Source: Lacibacter cauensis | GTDB lineage: Bacteria; Bacteroidota; Bacteroidia; Chitinophagales; Chitinophagaceae | Assembly: GCF_007830055.1 (NCBI RefSeq) | Contig: NZ_VLLE01000002.1 | Location: 1,003,953-1,067,952 of the forward strand | Direction of reading: 5' to 3' | DNA length: 64,000 nt | In this document: positions 15,723-24,073 of the stretch, in pieces | Layout: every line of letters begins with the position of its first letter | Position numbering within the stretch: the first letter of the stretch is position 1 | Made by a program: the position numbers and the translations under genes | The notes under the pieces: model-generated | What the model saw: the letters and a program-made list of their open reading frames with translations, nothing else | Told to the model about the DNA's origin: nothing | Databases searched by the model: none

Positions 15723-16994
15723 TTAATTGTTTACTTCGTCTTTACGATAAAACTCTTTAAAAATTAACCGCAGACTCTGATCGTAGGTAACATAGTTATA
15801 CAACCAGTTGGTAAAAACAAAGAACCTGTTCTTAACACCCAATATCAACATCAGGTGCAACCCCATCCAGATTAACCAGGCAAAGAAACCACCGAAATGA
15901 AGCTTTGGTTTCGGCACATCAACCACTGCCAGGTTGCGTCCTACAGTTGCCATCGCACCTTTGTCGTTATACCGGAAAGGTTGGGCTATTTTTCCTTGTC
16001 GCAGATGAAGCAAATTTTTTGCCAGTAATGTGGCTTGTTGTATAGCAACCGGTGCAACCTGTGGATGACCGTTGGGAAAAGCTTCTTCTTCCATGTAAGC
16101 AATGTCGCCGATTGCAAACACATTGTTCATGCCCTGTACAAAATTGAATGCATCCACTTTAATACGGTTACCTCTTGCAACAAGCGAAGGGTCGATACCT
16201 GCAGGAATGTTGCCTTTAATACCTGCTGCCCAGATCACCAGTTTTGAAGGAATAAGCGTTCCATCTTTCAACGTTACGTTTTCGCCATCATAATCCTGCA
16301 GCAGCGCATTGATTTTTACCGTTACGCCCAAGCGTTGCAGATAGGTTAAACTGTTGTTGCTGCTTTGTTCACTCATTGCTGCTAATGTTTTACCCGCAGC
16401 TTCGAGCAGGTAGATATTCATCTTTGAAAAGTCCAGTTCGGGATAATCTTTCGGTAACACATATTTTTTCATTTCAGCGATAGCGCCACTCAACTCTACA
16501 CCGGTTGGGCCACCACCTACCACCACAATATTCATCAGGCGCTGCAGTTCTGTTGCATCGTTTGTGTGCAAGGCATCTTCAAAATTCTGGATGAGTTTGT
16601 GCCGCAACTGCAATGCCTCCACCGTACTCTTCATCGGAAAAGCATGTTGCTCCAAATTTTTATTGCCGAAGAAATTGGTGCTGGCGCCGGTTGCAATAAC
16701 CAGGTAATCGTAGCTGTAGCTGTCTTCATTGGTGATCACCTGTTTGGTAACCGTATCAATCCGTTCTATCTCGGCCATGCGGATGCGTACGTTCTTGCTG
16801 TTATGAAAAGCTTTGCGTAACGGAAAGGAAATATTGCTGGCATCGAGTGCTGCAGTTGCTACCTGGTAAAACAGCGGCTGAAACTGGTGATAATTAAAGC
16901 GATCAATAATGGTGATGTCGATACCGGGTTTATTGTTGAGCAGTCGGGCAAGGCGTAAACCGCCAAAGCCACCACCCAGGATAAGAAGTTTCAT
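15723..16994 (-). CDS. ndh: Type II NADH:quinone oxidoreductase (NDH-2)
   Basis: 423 residues. It passes electrons from NADH through FAD to menaquinone at the inner face of the cytoplasmic membrane without pumping protons. The N-terminal FAD-binding motif GGGFGG (residues 7-12) is followed by a second dinucleotide motif VVVGGGPTGVELSGAIAEM near 155-175 for NADH, and by VFAIGDIAYM that contacts FAD. The C-terminal 70 residues contain hydrophobic, amphipathic stretches (FFAWLIWMGLHLMLILG) that would hold it at the membrane. The length fits the family. A TAAATTTG -7 element lies just before the gene. Confidence 0.92.
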   Translation of the reverse strand: MKLLILGGGFGGLRLARLLNNKPGIDITIIDRFNYHQFQPLFYQVATAALDASNISFPLRKAFHNSKNVRIRMAEIERIDTVTKQVITNEDSYSYDYLVIATGASTNFFGNKNLEQHAFPMKSTVEALQLRHKLIQNFEDALHTNDATELQRLMNIVVVGGGPTGVELSGAIAEMKKYVLPKDYPELDFSKMNIYLLEAAGKTLAAMSEQSSNNSLTYLQRLGVTVKINALLQDYDGENVTLKDGTLIPSKLVIWAAGIKGNIPAGIDPSLVARGNRIKVDAFNFVQGMNNVFAIGDIAYMEEEAFPNGHPQVAPVAIQQATLLAKNLLHLRQGKIAQPFRYNDKGAMATVGRNLAVVDVPKPKLHFGGFFAWLIWMGLHLMLILGVKNRFFVFTNWLYNYVTYDQSLRLIFKEFYRKDEVNN

Positions 16995-17012
16995 AAAGAG
17001 TGTTTAACTCCT

Positions 17013-17020
17013 CAAATTTA
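17013..17020 (-). promoter_or_regulatory. -7 promoter element of ndh
   Basis: Minus-strand TAAATTTG fits TAnnTTTG; a TTTTC at 17045-17041, 20 bases upstream, could serve as a weak -33 element. The leader would be about 12-15 bases. Confidence 0.45.
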
Positions 17021-17057
17021 CGAAGTTTTCAATATTTTTTGAAAATATCGGAAAAAT

Positions 17058-18314
17058 TTAATTTCGGTCCCATCCACCCGATGTCCAGGTGTAAATAATC
17101 AACCCAACAAAATAAATTCCAACTGCAATTCCTGCAGCTGAACTATTGAGCAATGCGAATAAAACAGCTGTAAGACCTGCTACAATAAGTGCCGATGTAA
17201 AAATTGCTTTTACCGAACGCAGCTGCATTGTATCGCCCTCTTCGAACCGGCTTACCGGCATACACATGGTTGCAAGTATAATACCTGCCAGTGTAAGGTT
17301 AATGTTCATATTGGCGATATATGCTGTTGAACCAAGTGCAATACCACTCAACAGCAACACAACAATTGCAATGGCTGTATACCGCTCCCAGTTATTGAGG
17401 ATGTATTTTCCATCTTTATGAAACAACAACATGAAATTTGCAACAGAGCTACCGATCCAGCTAAACGAAACATACAACAAGTAAAGAATAATAACCGGTA
17501 CCAGTATCCATCGTATACCCGGTGTTGATGCAGCCATACTTGTTACAAAACGAAACAGGATGTACAAACCAATGGAGAAACCAATGCGAAAGCCCTGCCC
17601 TTTCTCGGCGAGCCAGAAACCTAACTGTAACAGAAAACGGTAAGGCGGGAAATTGGCTTTCAACGCTTCTTTCAAACCTTCTTTTGCAGAATGTAAGTTG
17701 GGCGATAACCGCAATGCTTCCCGGAAATGCTGCTGTGCTTCTTTATGTCGGCCACGTTCGAGATGATTGAAGCCAATGGTTACATGGGTAAAATCACTTT
17801 CAGGCGCATTGCTTAATGCATCCTGCATGGTTTCTACCGCTTCATCAGTTCGCTTCAGTTTATTGAGTGCTCTTGCCCGTGCATTTAAGCTGGTTATATT
17901 CTCAGGATCGAGTTCCAATCCTTCGTTTGCTTTTTCAAGCGCCAGTTCATACTTTCTGTCATCGAGTAAGATAAAGGCATACAAGCCGAAATATTCTGCA
18001 TGATAAGGATACAAACTGATGGCTTTGTTCAACTCTGTTGTTGCCATTGCCAGTTGGTTCAAATGATAATAAGCAAACCCACGCAGATAGAAATAATAAG
18101 CCTCATCCGGTTCGAGTGCAATCGCCTGTTGTATTTTTTCAAGTCCCTGGCTATACTCTCCTTTTGCATAATGGCAACGTGCATATAATGCATACGAATA
18201 CGCATTATCGGGTTCCTGCTGCAACGCATTTTTTAATTCTTTCACAGCATCGTTGATCCTGCCCTGTTCCAGCAACAGCTCGGCTCTGCTGATGTGTACA
18301 TTGTTTGGCTCCAT
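17058..18314 (-). CDS. TPR protein with C-terminal membrane domain
   Basis: 418 residues. The first 210 or so are about six tetratricopeptide repeats (AVKELKNALQQEPDNAYSYA, GLEKIQQAIALEPDEAYYFY and so on), a protein-binding superhelix. Residues of about 225-415 hold five to six hydrophobic helices, so the TPR part faces the cytoplasm and is tethered to the membrane. It is the last gene of a three-gene operon with serA and the AAA+ gene; the gap to the AAA+ gene is 14 bases. The joint layout suggests that the AAA+ protein, which carries its own TPR-like N-terminus, works with this membrane protein. The target is unknown. Confidence 0.8.
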   Translation of the reverse strand: MEPNNVHISRAELLLEQGRINDAVKELKNALQQEPDNAYSYALYARCHYAKGEYSQGLEKIQQAIALEPDEAYYFYLRGFAYYHLNQLAMATTELNKAISLYPYHAEYFGLYAFILLDDRKYELALEKANEGLELDPENITSLNARARALNKLKRTDEAVETMQDALSNAPESDFTHVTIGFNHLERGRHKEAQQHFREALRLSPNLHSAKEGLKEALKANFPPYRFLLQLGFWLAEKGQGFRIGFSIGLYILFRFVTSMAASTPGIRWILVPVIILYLLYVSFSWIGSSVANFMLLFHKDGKYILNNWERYTAIAIVVLLLSGIALGSTAYIANMNINLTLAGIILATMCMPVSRFEEGDTMQLRSVKAIFTSALIVAGLTAVLFALLNSSAAGIAVGIYFVGLIIYTWTSGGWDRN

Positions 18315-18328
18315 AGAAAAGTACGGCG

Positions 18329-19639
18329 CTACCGTTTAATCTTTAAATACTTGAGAATATCATCGTACAAACCCGATTCGTTGGCATAAAGTGCATAATT
18401 GCGTGCACTGCTGAACCATTCCTGTGTGGTGGGTTTGTGCACTTTTAATGCACGCAGAATATCTTTGGTAGTAAGCGGTTGCAGTTCGCCTGTTTCAATT
18501 GACTGCGTTAATTTATCCTCAATTGCAATATCAATTACTGCGTTGAAGTCGGCACCTGAATAACCTTCGCTCTGTGCGGCAATTTTCTTTACATCCATTT
18601 CGCCCACCGGCTTATCTTTCAGCAGCTGTTGCAGTATATCCACTCTTGCTTCTTCATCTGGTGGTGCAACAAAAATGATGCGGTCGAAACGTCCTGGTCT
18701 TCTGAAAGCACCATCCACACTCCACGGTGCATTGGTTGCTGCCAATATTAAAATGCCTTCGTTATCTGCATCCACACCATCGAGCTCAGCTAAAAACTGG
18801 TTGATGACATGCCGCATAGCCGATTGCTTTAAATCGGATCGGCTGCTGCCTAATGCATCTACTTCATCAAAAAACAAAACACAAGGTTTGTTGGCTCTTG
18901 CTACTTCAAACACCTGGTGCAGATTTTTTTCGCTGTTGCCAATCCACATATCCAGTATATCGTGTAAACCAATACTGATGAATTTGGCATCGATCTCTCC
19001 TGCTGTTGCTTTGGCAATAAATGTTTTACCACAGCCCGGAGGACCGTATAACAAAATACCTCCGCCAGCTTTCTTGCCAAATGCTTTGTACAGATCGGGA
19101 TTTTTTAACGGTTGAATGATCTTTAAAGAGATTTCATTCTTCACATTCTTCATGCCACCTACATCGCTGAACTTGGTGGTTGGCTTTTCAAGAAAGAAAC
19201 TGCTGTCATCCATCATAAAGTCATCATCACCGGTATCTGTTGACGAGCCAAGACGGAGTTCCCTGTCAATCTCTTCATCAGAAAACTGCGGATGCTGCAT
19301 CAGCAAATGCCTGTACAATTCAATCGCCTGTTCAATGGAATGTTCCTTGATTAAGCTACGAATAAAAAAAGCAGCCGACTGAACAGGTAACTGTTCAAAA
19401 TCGAGCTGCTCGTACGTTATAATGGCTGCGGAATATTTACCGAGATGATAAAAACATTCTGCCAGTTGTTGCTGTGCGGATGTATGACCGTAACTGCGTT
19501 TCAATACTTCGCTCAGCTGATCGGCAGCTTCGGCATACATTTTTTCATTCATCATCAGGTTGGCCACTTGTAAACGCAAGGGAACATTGTCGGGCGACAG
19601 GTTCAAAGCGTCCACAAGGTTCTGAATCATTTCTTTCAT
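18329..19639 (-). CDS. AAA+ ATPase with N-terminal TPR-like region
   Basis: 436 residues. Residues 1-115 are helical repeats similar to TPRs (MYAEAADQLSEVLKRSYGHT). After an acidic linker (about 130-150) a single classic AAA domain begins with FSDVGGMKNVKNEI. Walker A is GPPGCGKT (199-206), Walker B is LFFDE (255-259), and ATNAPWSVDGAFRRPGRFDRI holds sensor 1 and the arginine-finger region. The sequence is close to the CDC48/FtsH class of AAA modules but has no protease or second AAA domain. It would form a cytoplasmic ring that remodels a protein. Its place between serA and a TPR membrane protein suggests a shared transcript rather than a role in serine synthesis. Confidence 0.87.
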   Translation of the reverse strand: MKEMIQNLVDALNLSPDNVPLRLQVANLMMNEKMYAEAADQLSEVLKRSYGHTSAQQQLAECFYHLGKYSAAIITYEQLDFEQLPVQSAAFFIRSLIKEHSIEQAIELYRHLLMQHPQFSDEEIDRELRLGSSTDTGDDDFMMDDSSFFLEKPTTKFSDVGGMKNVKNEISLKIIQPLKNPDLYKAFGKKAGGGILLYGPPGCGKTFIAKATAGEIDAKFISIGLHDILDMWIGNSEKNLHQVFEVARANKPCVLFFDEVDALGSSRSDLKQSAMRHVINQFLAELDGVDADNEGILILAATNAPWSVDGAFRRPGRFDRIIFVAPPDEEARVDILQQLLKDKPVGEMDVKKIAAQSEGYSGADFNAVIDIAIEDKLTQSIETGELQPLTTKDILRALKVHKPTTQEWFSSARNYALYANESGLYDDILKYLKIKR

Positions 19640-19650
19640 AGGCTGCGAAA

Positions 19651-20889
19651 TTAATAAACCATCCGCACCTTGATCGTTTCTTTTACTTCTTTTAGCAATT
19701 CAACTGCTTTTTTCGAAAGTTTACTGTCTACATCCAATACCACGTAACCGATCTGGTCGTTGGTTTTTAAATATTGTCCGAGGATGTTGATGTTATGCTT
19801 ACTTAACTGTGTGTTGATCTGGCTCAATACACCCGGCACGTTCTTATGAATGTGCAGAATACGATGCGTGCCTTCCTGTACAGGTAACGCCAGCTCGGGA
19901 ACAGTATGCGAGCCAATGGTGGTGCCGCCTTCTAAATACTGCACCAGTTTATTACTTACATCTTCACCAATATTCTCCTGCGCTTCTTCGGTACTGCCGC
20001 CGATATGCGGGGTAAGAATAACGTTGGGCAAATCCTGTAATGGTGTTTGAAAACGATCGCCGTTTTTCTCCGGCTCCCAGGGAAATACATCCACAGCTGC
20101 ACCCGATAAATGTTTATCGAGTAAAGCCTGGCGCAATGCATCCAGATCAACCACTTCGCCACGTGCATAGTTTAGCAGGATTGCTCCTTTTTTAAACTGC
20201 TTGAGCAGGTTTTTATTGATGAGGTTTTTTGTTTGATTGGTTTCGGGAACATGCAGTGTAACGATATCCGATTTACCCAACAACTCTTTTAAATTTTTAT
20301 ACTGTACCGCATTGCCTAACGGAAGCTTGGTAACAACATCGTAGTAAATTACTTTCATGCCCATTGCTTCGGCTAATACACTTACCTGGCTGCCGATATT
20401 ACCGTAACCGATAATACCCAAGGTTTTTCCACGCAATTCGTAACTGCCTTTGGCATCCTTGTTCCAGATACCTTCGTGTGCAGCTTTATTTTTATCAATA
20501 ATTCGTCTGATGAGGATAATGCTTAAACCAACAACCAGTTCGGCCACGCTGCGTGTGTTGCTGTAAGGTGCATTCATTACCACCACACCTTTGGTTGTAG
20601 CATATTTCAAATCTACCTGGTTTACACCAATACAAAAACAACCAATAGCCTGCAGCTTTGTTGCAGCATCGAGCACCTTCTTTGTTATTTGTGTTTTTGA
20701 ACGGATACCAAGCAAATGCACATCTTTAATTTCTTTGATGAGTTCTTCTTCGCTCAGTGCGCCACTCAACTTGCGTACACTTGCATAACCAAAGCTTTTA
20801 ATATTTTGTACAGCTGTTTCACTGATGTTTTCCAGTAAGAGAATATTGATCTTGTCTTTTGGATAACTGGTGGTCTTTTTTTCTGCCAT
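19651..20889 (-). CDS. serA: D-3-phosphoglycerate dehydrogenase
   Basis: 412 residues, the first enzyme of serine synthesis (3-phosphoglycerate to 3-phosphohydroxypyruvate, NAD-dependent), of the E. coli SerA type. The NAD-binding motif appears as GKTLGIIGYGNIGSQVS, the substrate and catalytic region as NYARGEVVDLDAL, and the catalytic histidine in LTPHIGGSTEEAQENIG. The last 75 residues form an ACT domain (IHKNVPGVLSQINTQLSKHN), through which serine usually inhibits the enzyme. It is the first gene of an operon with the AAA+ and TPR genes (11- and 14-base gaps). The TATCTTTG promoter element lies 32 bases before the ATG. Confidence 0.94.
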   Translation of the reverse strand: MAEKKTTSYPKDKINILLLENISETAVQNIKSFGYASVRKLSGALSEEELIKEIKDVHLLGIRSKTQITKKVLDAATKLQAIGCFCIGVNQVDLKYATTKGVVVMNAPYSNTRSVAELVVGLSIILIRRIIDKNKAAHEGIWNKDAKGSYELRGKTLGIIGYGNIGSQVSVLAEAMGMKVIYYDVVTKLPLGNAVQYKNLKELLGKSDIVTLHVPETNQTKNLINKNLLKQFKKGAILLNYARGEVVDLDALRQALLDKHLSGAAVDVFPWEPEKNGDRFQTPLQDLPNVILTPHIGGSTEEAQENIGEDVSNKLVQYLEGGTTIGSHTVPELALPVQEGTHRILHIHKNVPGVLSQINTQLSKHNINILGQYLKTNDQIGYVVLDVDSKLSKKAVELLKEVKETIKVRMVY

Positions 20890-20921
20890 GACTGTAAGTA
20901 TGATTTGCTTATTTTGCAGCG

Positions 20922-20929
20922 CAAAGATA
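20922..20929 (-). promoter_or_regulatory. -7 promoter element of the serA operon
   Basis: Minus-strand TATCTTTG matches TAnnTTTG, giving a leader of about 25 bases before serA. No convincing -33 element is seen at the expected spacing. Confidence 0.45.
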
Positions 20930-21036
20930 GTCTACCAAGGCCCAATAGAATGTTAGTTTTTCAACTTTCCGTTGAAGCAGCTTGTTCGGCACTATTTTTC
21001 GTACAATCACTCAACCACCGATTTGAAATATAAAGC

Positions 21037-22200
21037 ATGATGTTGTTCAAAAAACGAACGTTCTTTTCTATAGTACTGATCACTTTACTTGCTGCCTGCA
21101 ACAGTTCTGCACACAAAAAAAATCAACAGAAAGATTTAGCATCAACAGCTGCTCCTGTTGCGCCCTTACCCGAAGCTGAATTGAAAGAGTACAGAAGAAA
21201 AATCAATAACTTTTACGATTCAAACCTGTCGCACAGTGGCTTTAACGGCTCCATGCTTGTTGCAAAAAACGGATATGTGTTGTTTGAAAAATACAATGGG
21301 CTTGTAAGGCTCCGTGGAAAAGATCCCATCAATGCTTCTACTCCGTTTCATATTGCATCGACCAGTAAAACATTTACAGCCATGGCTGTTTTAAAACTGG
21401 CTGAAGAAGGCAAGCTTAACATCAACGATTCGCTGCAGAAATTCTTTCCCGGTTTTCCATATAGCGGTATGACGGTTAAAATGCTCTTGAACCAGCGAAG
21501 CGGTTTACCCAACTACGGTTACTATCTCGAAAAAATAAACTGGGATAAAAAGGTAAACGTTACCAATAAAGATGTGCTGCAAACGCTCATTACCTACAAG
21601 CCAGAGTTAGCGAATGCAATTAATCGCCGGTTTAATTATTCCAACACCAATTTTGCATTGCTGGCACTGATTATTGAAGCTGTATCGGGTAAATCGTATG
21701 CCGATTATCTGCAGACAACCTTCTTTACGCCTTTGCAAATGACGAATACAAAAGTGTACAACCATGCCGATTCTGCAACGGTAACACCAAGCTATATGTG
21801 GAATGGCGTACAGGAAGCATTTACCTTTTTGGATCTTACTTACGGCGATAAAAATATTTACAGCACTGTGCGTGACTTGCTGAAATGGGACCAGGCATTA
21901 TATACCAACCAATTGTTTAAACAATCAACACTCGATTCTGCATTTCAGCCTTACAGCTTCGAACGTCCCGGTATACATAACTATGGTTTTGGCTGGCGGA
22001 TGTACACACTGTCGCCAAGCAAAAAAATTGTCTATCACAACGGATGGTGGCATGGTAACAATGCAACCTTCTACCGTGTGTTACCCGACTCATTAACGAT
22101 CATCATCCTCGGCAATAAGTTTAACCGCAACATTTATCGTGTAAAACCCTTAATTGAATCGTTAACCGATCTGCATTTCTCCTACGAAGCAGAAGAATAA
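21037..22200 (+). CDS. Serine hydrolase lipoprotein (class C beta-lactamase/esterase fold)
   Basis: 387 residues. The signal peptide ends in the lipobox LAAC (Cys21), so the protein is membrane-anchored outside the cytoplasm. The three catalytic motifs of the beta-lactamase-related family are present: SxxK as Ser108-Thr-Ser-Lys111 (IASTSKTFTA), YxN as Tyr201-Ser-Asn203, and an HNG box near residue 337 (VYHNGWWHG) in place of the KTG box. Such enzymes act as D-aminopeptidases, peptidoglycan-modifying enzymes or esterases; activity on beta-lactams cannot be assumed. The gene ends one base before the convergent transporter gene ends, with no terminator between. Confidence 0.9.
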   Translation: MMLFKKRTFFSIVLITLLAACNSSAHKKNQQKDLASTAAPVAPLPEAELKEYRRKINNFYDSNLSHSGFNGSMLVAKNGYVLFEKYNGLVRLRGKDPINASTPFHIASTSKTFTAMAVLKLAEEGKLNINDSLQKFFPGFPYSGMTVKMLLNQRSGLPNYGYYLEKINWDKKVNVTNKDVLQTLITYKPELANAINRRFNYSNTNFALLALIIEAVSGKSYADYLQTTFFTPLQMTNTKVYNHADSATVTPSYMWNGVQEAFTFLDLTYGDKNIYSTVRDLLKWDQALYTNQLFKQSTLDSAFQPYSFERPGIHNYGFGWRMYTLSPSKKIVYHNGWWHGNNATFYRVLPDSLTIIILGNKFNRNIYRVKPLIESLTDLHFSYEAEE

Positions 22201-22201
22201 A

Positions 22202-23188
22202 TTATTCGGGGAAAGCATGTTTTTTATTTGGCAGTAAATTTTCCTTACTCCATTCGATCTGTTGCTGAAACGGAAGTTTGCGCACCGGGCATTCGGTTAA
22301 CAAACAGTGCCTGCAGCTGGAGCTGATGCAGGGATCGGTATGGATAAAAAATTCAATACTCCCCTTTTGAAAATTTGTATTCAGTACGGTATCAAGTTTT
22401 GTTAACTCATCATGCACCTGTTCTAACGAATAATAATACGGCATGGTTACATGACAATCGACATGATAGTAATTGCCAAAACGTTGCACACGCATATTGT
22501 GCACATCAATCCATTCGGATTTTCTGTTCAGTTTTAAAATATCAACGAGCTCATCTACCACTTTCATATCTACCTCATCCATCAAACCTTTAACCGATTT
22601 ACTCATCAACCGAAAGCCGGTAAAAATAATTACTGCTGCTGCAAATACCGATGCCAACGGATCAATCCATGTATAACCGGTCAGCAAAATCAACACAACT
22701 GCCACCAATACACCAATGCTGGAGTAACTATCGCTGAGGATGTGTTTGCCGTTGCCTGTTAATGTAAGACTATTGCGCTTTTTACCAGTTTGCACCAAGA
22801 AATAACCCAGTATAAAATTAGCTGCACCACCGGCTACTGTTAGCCATAAACCGGCTGTTAACCCTTTGAGATTTTGCGGATGAATAAAGCCTTGCACCGC
22901 CTGCACCAGGATGCCGACGCCTGCAATGAGGATCATCGCTCCCTCGAAACCAATGGAGAAAAATTCGATCTTACCATGACCGTAAGGATGCTCGGTATCT
23001 CTTGGCTTGTTCGACAGATAAATGCTGTACCACGCAAATGCAGCAGCTGCTACATTGATGATCGACTCCAACGCATCACTCAATATCACCAACGAACCTG
23101 TAATTGCCCACGCTACAAATTTTACAGCACAGATGAAAATGCTGATGATAAAGGAAAGACGGATGTAAAAGAGGTCGCTGCGTTTCAA
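22202..23188 (-). CDS. Cation diffusion facilitator transporter
   Basis: 328 residues, with six membrane helices in the first 200 and a C-terminal cytoplasmic domain (about 205-290), the usual CDF layout for export of Zn, Fe or similar ions in exchange for protons. TM2 carries SDALESIINVAA, where the usual His/Asp positions read Glu/Asn, and TM5 carries HILSD, the expected H-x3-D site. The last 35 residues are unusual: CISSSCRHCLLTECPVR, four cysteines and a histidine that could bind metal. The frame starts at TTG (23188), and no nearby in-frame ATG fits the first helix. The metal is not predictable with confidence. Confidence 0.88.
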   Translation of the reverse strand: MKRSDLFYIRLSFIISIFICAVKFVAWAITGSLVILSDALESIINVAAAAFAWYSIYLSNKPRDTEHPYGHGKIEFFSIGFEGAMILIAGVGILVQAVQGFIHPQNLKGLTAGLWLTVAGGAANFILGYFLVQTGKKRNSLTLTGNGKHILSDSYSSIGVLVAVVLILLTGYTWIDPLASVFAAAVIIFTGFRLMSKSVKGLMDEVDMKVVDELVDILKLNRKSEWIDVHNMRVQRFGNYYHVDCHVTMPYYYSLEQVHDELTKLDTVLNTNFQKGSIEFFIHTDPCISSSCRHCLLTECPVRKLPFQQQIEWSKENLLPNKKHAFPE

Positions 23189-23235
23189 TTACAGTTCAAT
23201 TAATATTCAGCAAAACAACACATTTTATTGCATAA

Positions 23236-23267
23236 AAAAAGGGCGTGTTTTGCAACACGCCCTTTTT
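23236..23267 (-). terminator. Terminator of the SusCD operon
   Basis: Perfect 14-base-pair stem AAAAAGGGCGTGTT/AACACGCCCTTTTT with a four-base loop TTGC and a further T-rich run, seven bases after the DUF4397 gene. Confidence 0.85.
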
Positions 23268-23273
23268 GCTTTT

Positions 23274-24056
23274 TTACTGATTGTAGATAAGGCTGACTAA
23301 ACGCCTTCTCGGCTCAGCTGTAGAGGTTGATGTAATGGCATTATACCCTCTTGCCAATACCGTAAACACCCGCTGATTTGACAGCGATGATGCATTGGCG
23401 TAAGTAACAAGATTTGTAGTACCACCTGCTACCCGGATAGCCCATGTTGAAGAGGCATTATTTGTGGGCAAAACAAACGAAGGGCTTACACCTTTGTACG
23501 GAATTGCTGATGCTACTTTTACACTACCAATGTAGAGATCGAGACCTGTGGGTACATCGGGCATCATATTTACAAACTTAAAAATTACAAAACCAGAGTC
23601 TGGCGCTGTTAACGAATCCTCAACCAAAAGACTGGTGGTGTTTGCACTTGTATCGGCAAAATACAAGGAATATTTTTTACCCGCTGCAACGGTTTGCTGC
23701 ACATTAGCCAGTTGCAAAGAATCGACATTGGTACCAAACTTCGGCACCGCAACAGCAAAGCTGTTTTGGCCTGCTGTTACACGAAGATAGTCTGCTGTAC
23801 TACCGCCACCTGTATTTAAACCTCCTCCCGGAAAAGGCGTGAACGTTGTTAATGTACTGCTCACGATCTGATCATTTACTTTGATGTAAATACGGGGATT
23901 AGACCGATAGAAAGAAGCAAACATCACTTTTACCTGTGCTTCATTTGCTGTAAGTTTATTTACCTCTGTTGTATTCAGTTCATTTTTTTCGCAGGCTGTA
24001 AAAAGAACCAGCACAGCTGCAAAAAAACAGATGAGTTGAAAAAATCTGTTTCGCAT
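23274..24056 (-). CDS. DUF4397 lipoprotein
   Basis: About 260 residues from the ATG at 24056 (MRNRFFQLICFF), chosen because it gives a standard lipoprotein signal with lipobox FTAC; the longer frame adds 12 unlikely residues. The mature part shows two DUF4397-like beta-rich segments (VMFASFYRSNPRIYIKVNDQ and FKFVNMMPDVPTGLDLYIGS), each with the 'contingent' pattern of an exposed immunoglobulin-like beta sandwich. It is the last gene of the SusC-SusD operon, 17 bases after susD, so it is probably a surface lipoprotein that helps to capture or process the same substrate. No enzyme motif is visible. Confidence 0.82.
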   Translation of the reverse strand: MRNRFFQLICFFAAVLVLFTACEKNELNTTEVNKLTANEAQVKVMFASFYRSNPRIYIKVNDQIVSSTLTTFTPFPGGGLNTGGGSTADYLRVTAGQNSFAVAVPKFGTNVDSLQLANVQQTVAAGKKYSLYFADTSANTTSLLVEDSLTAPDSGFVIFKFVNMMPDVPTGLDLYIGSVKVASAIPYKGVSPSFVLPTNNASSTWAIRVAGGTTNLVTYANASSLSNQRVFTVLARGYNAITSTSTAEPRRRLVSLIYNQ

Positions 24057-24073
24057 ATGTAATAGTTTAAAAA

